A stretch of 64,000 nucleotides of DNA from Seiridium cupressi. Lineage: Eukaryota; Ascomycota; Sordariomycetes; Amphisphaeriales; Sporocadaceae. Both the position numbers and the translations under genes were made by a program. The DNA lies in the NCBI GenBank assembly GCA_036674765.1, contig JARVKI010000088.1, forward strand, positions 118,053 to 182,052, read 5' to 3'. The notes below the pieces were generated by a model that was not told the origin of the DNA, searched no databases, and was given only the letters and a program-made list of their open reading frames with translations. Positions 57,922 through 64,000 of this stretch are shown piece after piece (positions within the stretch are counted from its first letter, which is position 1; every line of letters begins with the position of its first letter).

Positions 57922-60900
57922 CTTGATACAGTCGACAGCAAAATAGTGCTGACAGTTTGAGTGGGGCGTGGATGTCCAGTTGAGCTTCTGTCATGTATTA
58001 CGAGAAGTGGAAGGGTAGGAGAAGAAGGAATTAAAAGGCCGAGCAGTGGAGAGCGAGGAAGACGTTGAAAAGACTGGCAAGTAGGAAACGTTTGGGATGT
58101 GATTGAGGCCAAATGGGGGATTATTAATATGAAAGCCCGATCTCAGGTCAGACAAGCTCAACGATTATGTGATGATGCTGCTGCCCTAGGAACCCGGCAG
58201 TTTAATACTATTAGTCGACTGCGATTCGGCCAGTGAAACGTAAGAGGGAAACACGGTGGGCTTTAAAATACCGTCCGTGAGTTATGTCCGAACGGGGCCT
58301 ATGCTGTGCGTGATGCTGCCGACAGGGGTGAGGTAGAGGCCATGTACTTGGAGTCACTAGACCGTAGCTCCAGGGTCCCCGTTCAATGGCCCTTGTGTCG
58401 TTGTGTCGTAGAAAGCTACAGAGTTGACGTCAAACGCAGACGGGGAAATCGGAGCGTGCTCGCTGAATTGATGCCAAAACCGCTAGTCTAGTCTCGCTGT
58501 CGGATGAGTCTGCCTCTTGCTGTGCGCAGACGAAGCAGGGACGATATAGGCTTTCGGGTTGGCGTCGAATCGCGAGCGCCAAGAATTTGCTAACAGATCA
58601 ACGCCAGATGCGGCATACCAGAGGTGAGGCGGGACTAGGGCTCAAGAGATATCTTCTGCGAGGGACGGGGATTCAGGGTCGGCAAACGAGGCGGCTTGGT
58701 GTTCCGTATCATGCCAGAAACTCTACCTGGGCTTGTTGTTGTTATTGTTGTAGTATTCCAAACGTGCTCTCTTGACCGGGGCAGAAGCGGGTTGTGGAAT
58801 CTGGAGTGGCTTGGTCCAATGCCAATGCTGATGGTCGTCGCTCAAGTCTTGGGGCGTTGGATTGTCCTCTCGGCTCTGCACTGCATAATACGAGCGTGTA
58901 CATCGAAATACATCGGACTGACAATTTCGAATTGACCGATGAGCTCGGAAAACCTGAGTAAGCCCTGCAGCTGGTCAATCAAGAATCCGTCCGAGTAACG
59001 AGCCAGTCTGCAAAGGGATGGATACGCGCCCCCCTTGAACCTCAAACACAGGTAAGGAGCTGTGCATAACTCCCGCTGCGCATCCCTCTTCTCGCAGCGC
59101 CATCAGCCCGAAGCCGAGTTATGCATCTACCTCTAAATATTGATCACCACCTGCGTTGCGGCGACTAGCGACGACTGGGTCAGGTTGCACAAATTTGTGC
59201 GGATTCAAGGTCGGAACCCACTCCGCATGGGAAAAGTTCTAGTGCTCAGTATTGTGTCATGATTACCAGACTATGCGTGCACTGCAAACCACTTTCAGTC
59301 GATCAATCAACCCGTTCTTGAACGTCGCCATGTCTTCAGTGACGACACGCAGGCTCACTTTGCGACCAAGGTCCATACTTTCATACCTACATGTAGGTAT
59401 CCCAAGACAGAGTCTTTGCATCACTATGCACTGTGCATATTGCGGGGTGAGCTCTATCAGCTGCCGCATGAGGTAGGGCGATAACTATTGCGCCCAACCT
59501 CGGGGACCAATGCAATCCCATCTTCTTGCACGACGCATTGTCTATATTGCGGTACTTGCCATCGATTTTTACAGCACCTCCCTACCTAGCTCATCGCGCG
59601 ACACAACCTCATCTACATATGGTACTATCGCTATCCTTGATAGCTCCAGCTTTGTCGCTCCACCTGGCCATCTGGCTACATTAGCTTGTAAGCAACTTGC
59701 ATGGAGTTGTTGCTTTGGGCAGATGCAAGTCCAGCCAAACATCACATCAAGTATACCCTTGTTTGATTATCGTATTGCTGTTCAAAGACCTCAAACCTTG
59801 GACCCGTCCTCAATCAGACACCGACCAGCTTTCCGGGAGCATTCTATCGGACTTTCACTGAACCACAGGTATTCATTCTTACTCAGCGCCACACGACGAC
59901 CCGTCGAGTTTCCATAGAGAGGATCCGGAGCAGCCACGTTTTTCCCGCCGTTTCGGGACTGACAGTCGGCCGCACTCCACGGGAGCCGCAACAGGGGCGA
60001 GTGGGTGCGCGCCAGCCTAAGACATCGTGATCCACGGTCGCATTTCCCTTGAGAACCTGCAACCTTGTTCACCGTCAATCAGATATGTAGCTAAACATGC
60101 GATGGAGATGGTAACAAGGTCCACAACCTATCGTGTTACTAGCTATGCACTATTGCTAGCTGGGAAACTCGATCTTAAAAAACTCTGACAGATCAGGATG
60201 GATTTGTGAGAGCAGTATGATATCACCGCATTTATGAAATTGAGACTGCGAGCATCCCTTGACATAGATCCCTGCTCGAACGATAAAAGACGCCCTTGCT
60301 CTTTGACCTCCTTTTTAATCAGATCGTTCTATCCCTATCTGATCGGAGCGAGTGATGAGAGCGATTGATCCATCAGACTTTCCGCCTCGGCAAGTGGGTT
60401 ATCTTGTGGATAACGATCATGCAACAGTTTGTGCAACAAGTTTCCAAGGAATTCTTCTAGAAAGATTTGAGTTGTCGTCCATGCGACTCCGGCTTTCATT
60501 GGGCGCTCGCGGCCGCGAGGTGCCTGACAGGGCCACAGTCTCACACCTCCTAGCTGTCGATCACTGCTTCTACTCAGCCCGGAGCCGAGACGGATACACA
60601 GTCTAAACCAGATTTGGATTCTACATCGCATTCTGCTTCTTTTTCGCGTCCGAGTACGAAATCCGTGTCCGAGATGACTCGATACAGCCTATTTCCGAAT
60701 ACTGCGGTCTTCGACCGAGCTCGGTCGGAAGTTTTATGCAAACAACAGACGAGGTCAGCAGGAGCACGCGTCCTTGTATCTGGCGTCTCGCTTTGAGTTA
60801 TAGTTTGATGAGCCAAAGCGCGTTCACTCGCCCTGAAGCTTCTTGGCCAGGGCGCAGGCTCATCTTAACTACAATAATCACCAAGACTACAGGACAGCGG

Positions 60901-61586
60901 GAGATTCCCGCAGTCCTCTCTTAGTCACCTCGATTGCAAGTATCGAGGCTCCTTTTTTGACACCGAAAATCCTAACATCTTGGCAAATACCCCGACGCTT
61001 ATATTCCATAGATGCCACACAAATCCGCCGGGCTTGAGAAAAGTGTCCGCTGGGTCGGGTGCGGGCACTTCTCGCGCCCCGACTAAGACCGATTCGCGGA
61101 GTGATTCCGTGGCCTTAGTTATTAGGGACTGCAATTTCAAAGCCATTGTGGCACAAAGAAAAATCTCAGTTTGATCATTTGGCTCAAATACCGGTATACG
61201 GAGTTCGCGAAATTCCATAGTAATAAGCCGTCTTTCAGCGACTGAGACTTAATTGCTGATCACCCTGAAACGCTTGGCGCAGTCTGCTTGAGATGTGCTT
61301 GTTACGAGTCCTCCTGTCCCGAAAAGTTGTGAACTTTCCGCCCCCCTGTCATGCAAGAAATAAAGGGTATCGGTGTTAAGCACTCATCGCCGCGGAGTGT
61401 TTCCTGCCCCTCCATCTCCTCAATTTGTGAAGATCGACACTGTCATGAGGTCCAGTGTAGCTCCTACGCCCATGACTATCGACGGTGCACCCAGTCGGCC
61501 GGTTGTCGCTCTAGTACATAGTAGTAAAGGAATTAAAGTTTAGTTCACTGTTCTAAACCTGCTAGAGCAGCAGAGGTACTCTTTTT
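57922..61586. other. 3.7-kb gene-poor interval
   Basis: This starts with the promoter of the Zn2Cys6 gene. Frames beyond it are short and without domains. A perfect 18-bp palindrome lies at 59383-59400. A minus-strand frame at 60925-61218 (97 codons) near the transposon is not recognised. Confidence 0.4.
59383..59400. repeat. 18-bp perfect palindrome
   Basis: ATACCTACATGTAGGTAT reads the same on both strands. It could be a dimeric protein-binding site; no adjacent gene start supports a specific role. Confidence 0.7.
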
Positions 61587-61588
61587 TA

Positions 61589-62490
61589 GGCTGTATAATT
61601 ACCCCTTTTAAATTTACTCTTCGCCCTTTTTAATCGATTTTATAAAGTTAAATAAGCTTTTATTATAATATTTTTATTATAATTTAAATAAAATAAATAT
61701 TTTTATAAAAAATAAACGTTAACGCGTTTAAAAAATTAATTAAAATAAATAAAATTAAAATTTAATATTAAATTTATTATAATTTTAATTAATAATTATT
61801 AAAATTAAATATTTAATTAAAATTTTATTATTAGTTTTTAAACTTTTTAATTTTTAAAAAAATTAATTATAAATTATATTAAAATATTTAAAATATAAAA
61901 AAATATAAAAATTTAATTAATTTTATTTTATTTTATTATAAATGTTTTTTAATAATTAAAATTATTATAATTTTTTTTATTATTTTTTTATTTTAATATT
62001 TAATATTAATTTTTAAATTTATAATTTAATTTTTTTATAAATTTTATAAAATATATTATTTAAAATTATTAATTAATTTAATATAAATTTTTATATAATT
62101 TAATTTTTAATTTAATTTATTTTTTAATATATTATTTTTTATATTTTTTATAATATATTATATATATAATTATTATTAAATATTTTTTTAATATTTTTAT
62201 AATAATTTTTAATTAATTATTAAAATTAATAATTAAAATAAAAATTAAAATTTTTATAAAATTTTTAATTTTTTTAATATATATTATAAATTATTTAAAA
62301 ATATTATTAATATTTTTTTTAAAATTATATTTTTTTTAAAAAAATTTAAAATAATTTATTTAATTTTTAATTATTATTTAAATAAATAAAAAATTAAAAT
62401 ATATAATAAATTTATATAAATAAAATTATATAATTTAAAACGATTAAAAAGGGTAAAAAGTATATTTAAAAAGGGTGTAATTATACGGCT
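61589..62490. mobile_element. 902-bp RIP-degraded TIR element with TA flanks
   Basis: Inverted terminal repeats of about 50 bp: left starts GGCTGTATAATTAC and runs through CCCTTTTTAATCG; the right end read in reverse starts AGCCGTATAATTAC and runs through the same CCCTTTTTAATCG block. Differences include several transitions. TA lies directly outside both ends (61587-61588, 62491-62492), as in Tc1/mariner-type insertions. The interior is almost only A and T and has no coding capacity; the few C/G left lie mostly in CpG near the edges, the expected footprint of RIP. Whether it began as a MITE or a transposase-bearing copy cannot be told. Confidence 0.8.
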
Positions 62491-62492
62491 TA

Positions 62493-63300
62493 TTCTTTTT
62501 AAATTCCTCGAGGAACTAACTAATAAAGCTTTATAAGGCGTCTCCGCCCCTGTAGCACCCGCTCCTAGGCTCGTCCGCTCCGGGTTTTGGAGTCTTCGCC
62601 CCCCCTCTTATTTACTGTACCAGCGGCAGTCGCTTTTGCGCGCACATGTCACTGGTCGCAAGAAGGTTCCATGGTTGTGCCTGCGACGCAAGAGCTGGCG
62701 CGGGGCGGACAAGGGCCAGAACTTTCTCAAGCCCGCTGTGACAGTATCTCAAGTCCCTCCATGTAGCGTTAATGTCACTCGGCTGGCCGCGGACGCAATT
62801 GCCCGTCTGATATTTCTGCGAACATCGCGAGAGGAGCAATGCCTCTATCGCCCCCAACCTTCAATATTATGGAAGATCCCGCCTTGGCAGCATAACGCAT
62901 TGCAACCCTCCCTGAGCTGGATGACAAATGCCGACATACGATCATGTAATCTGCCTGCAAGCACTAAGCTTTTTGTAAGGTATTGGTCGCTGATCACTCG
63001 AAAAGGCAGCCAGTCCCAGCCATACATTTTCTCTCTCTTGCATTTGATACATCCAACAGGGAAAGACCAACAGCCGATGCCGGCGAGAAGGTATTCAACT
63101 GTAAATGCAAGTGCAAAACTTGCATCACCGATGTTCGTGAGCATACCTATCCTATTACGCTTAGACCTTGCGCAACGTCGATATGCATGCGGCATGGGAA
63201 CGGGTTTTTTTTTCTTCCGTGCTAGTGCCTTAGCTCAGGTAACTCTAATGCCTCAAAGACATAACATGTCTAAATACCATCTCCTCGGTGACTAGCAGCC
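62493..63300. other. Spacer between two RIP-affected blocks
   Basis: About 800 bases of balanced composition. A plus-strand frame at 62636-63295 is open but has no recognisable domain and reads like chance sequence. Confidence 0.4.
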
Positions 63301-63329
63301 GTTGCGAATGCACTAATGGGCTATAACGT

Positions 63330-64000
63330 TTTACGCCCCGTTTCCTCTTTAGCTATTAGTAATCGTATGGCTTTTAACCAGGTTTACAATCGTTATAAGC
63401 TACGACTCCGATTTATAATCGATATTAATACGTTAATATACCGATTTAATAAATAATACTTTATTATTAACGTTAAAAGTAATAATAATATTTTTTTTTA
63501 AAAAATTAAAATTACTTTTTAAAATAAAATTATTTAAATATTTTAAATATAATAATAATAATTTAAATTTTATATTTAATTTAATTATAAACCGATTTTT
63601 TAATTTAAAAAATATTTTTAAATTAAAATAAATAAAATTTATACGTTTTTAATATTAATTTAATAAAATTTAAAAATTAATTTTAAAATTTTAATATTAA
63701 TTTATTATAAATTTAATATAATTATTATTATAATAATTTAATATTATAAATTTTATTAATTTAATAAAAATTATAATTATTAAATTATTTTAAATTATAA
63801 TATTTATTTTTAAATTAATTAATAAATTTTTATTATTATTTTTAATTATTTTTAAAATTAAATTATTATTTTTTTAAAATAAAAATAATAAAAAAATTTA
63901 AAAAAAAATTTAATTTATTAAATTTTTTAATATTAATAATAAAATTATTAAATAAAAAAACTTAATAATAAAATTATTATTTAATAATTTAATTAATTTT
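63330..64000. mobile_element. Left edge of a second RIP-degraded repeat (truncated by window)
   Basis: From about 63330 the sequence becomes progressively A/T-rich, with residual C and G mostly in CpG, then nearly pure A/T to the end. No terminal repeat can be paired because the right end is outside the window. The exact left boundary is uncertain. Confidence 0.55.

Noticed and set aside
60925..61218. 97-codon minus-strand frame beside the TIR element
   Set aside because: No recognisable domain; could be a gene relic but evidence is insufficient.
62636..63295. 219-codon plus-strand frame between the RIP blocks
   Set aside because: Reads as chance sequence with no domain, and frames of similar quality lie on the opposite strand.

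Overview
The window is nuclear DNA of a filamentous ascomycete (Pezizomycotina; Sordariomycetes is my best guess, not proven). The basis: genes are cut by short GT-AG introns with CTAAC/CTGAC-type branch sites. Product families are fungal (Zn2Cys6 regulator, SidJ-type hydrolase, Ser/Thr-rich GPI chitinase, YDR124W-like protein, isocyanide synthase-dioxygenase fusion). Two nearly pure A/T blocks keep C and G mainly in CpG, as expected of repeat-induced point mutation (RIP).

Layout. 1-1335: 3' end of an ABCC-type ABC transporter (+). 1336-10409: about 9 kb without a recognisable gene, then a YDR124W/hrmA-cluster-type helical-bundle protein (+, 10410-12368) and another 3.8 kb of empty sequence. 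16203-20314: a cytochrome P450 (-) and a SidJ/DUF1749-type alpha/beta hydrolase (-); the hydrolase is divergent from TTI1 across a short promoter carrying a 40-bp tandem duplication. 20315-34214: TTI1 (+), a large disordered protein of unknown function (+) and the SEN1 helicase (-). 35355-37424: an HhH-GPD DNA glycosylase/lyase (-). 39325-41321: an isocyanide synthase fused to a TauD-like dioxygenase (+). 42065-44707: a GPI-anchored GH18 chitinase (-). 46945-48036: a membrane-anchored pirin (-). 49560-53023: amidophosphoribosyltransferase ADE4 (+) in 17 exons. 56775-57921: a Zn2Cys6 regulator (-). 57922-64000: gene-poor, with a 902-bp RIP-degraded TIR element and the edge of a second RIP block.

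Most genes are single-copy housekeeping functions (TTT complex, transcription termination and R-loop helicase, base excision repair, de novo purine synthesis) with accessory functions between them: transporter, P450, siderophore-esterase-like hydrolase, isocyanide synthase, chitinase. I see no complete biosynthetic cluster; the isocyanide synthase stands alone among housekeeping genes.

The most unusual feature is in ADE4. The frame closes only if one intron is a spliceosomal twin intron (stwintron): an internal intron sits between the first and second nucleotide of the donor of an outer intron. ADE4 also has a GC-AG intron and a 12-nt microexon. SEN1 has a GC-AG intron that cuts its Walker A motif. 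Splicing models were built by hand from splice sites and family motifs; every complete model closes in frame.
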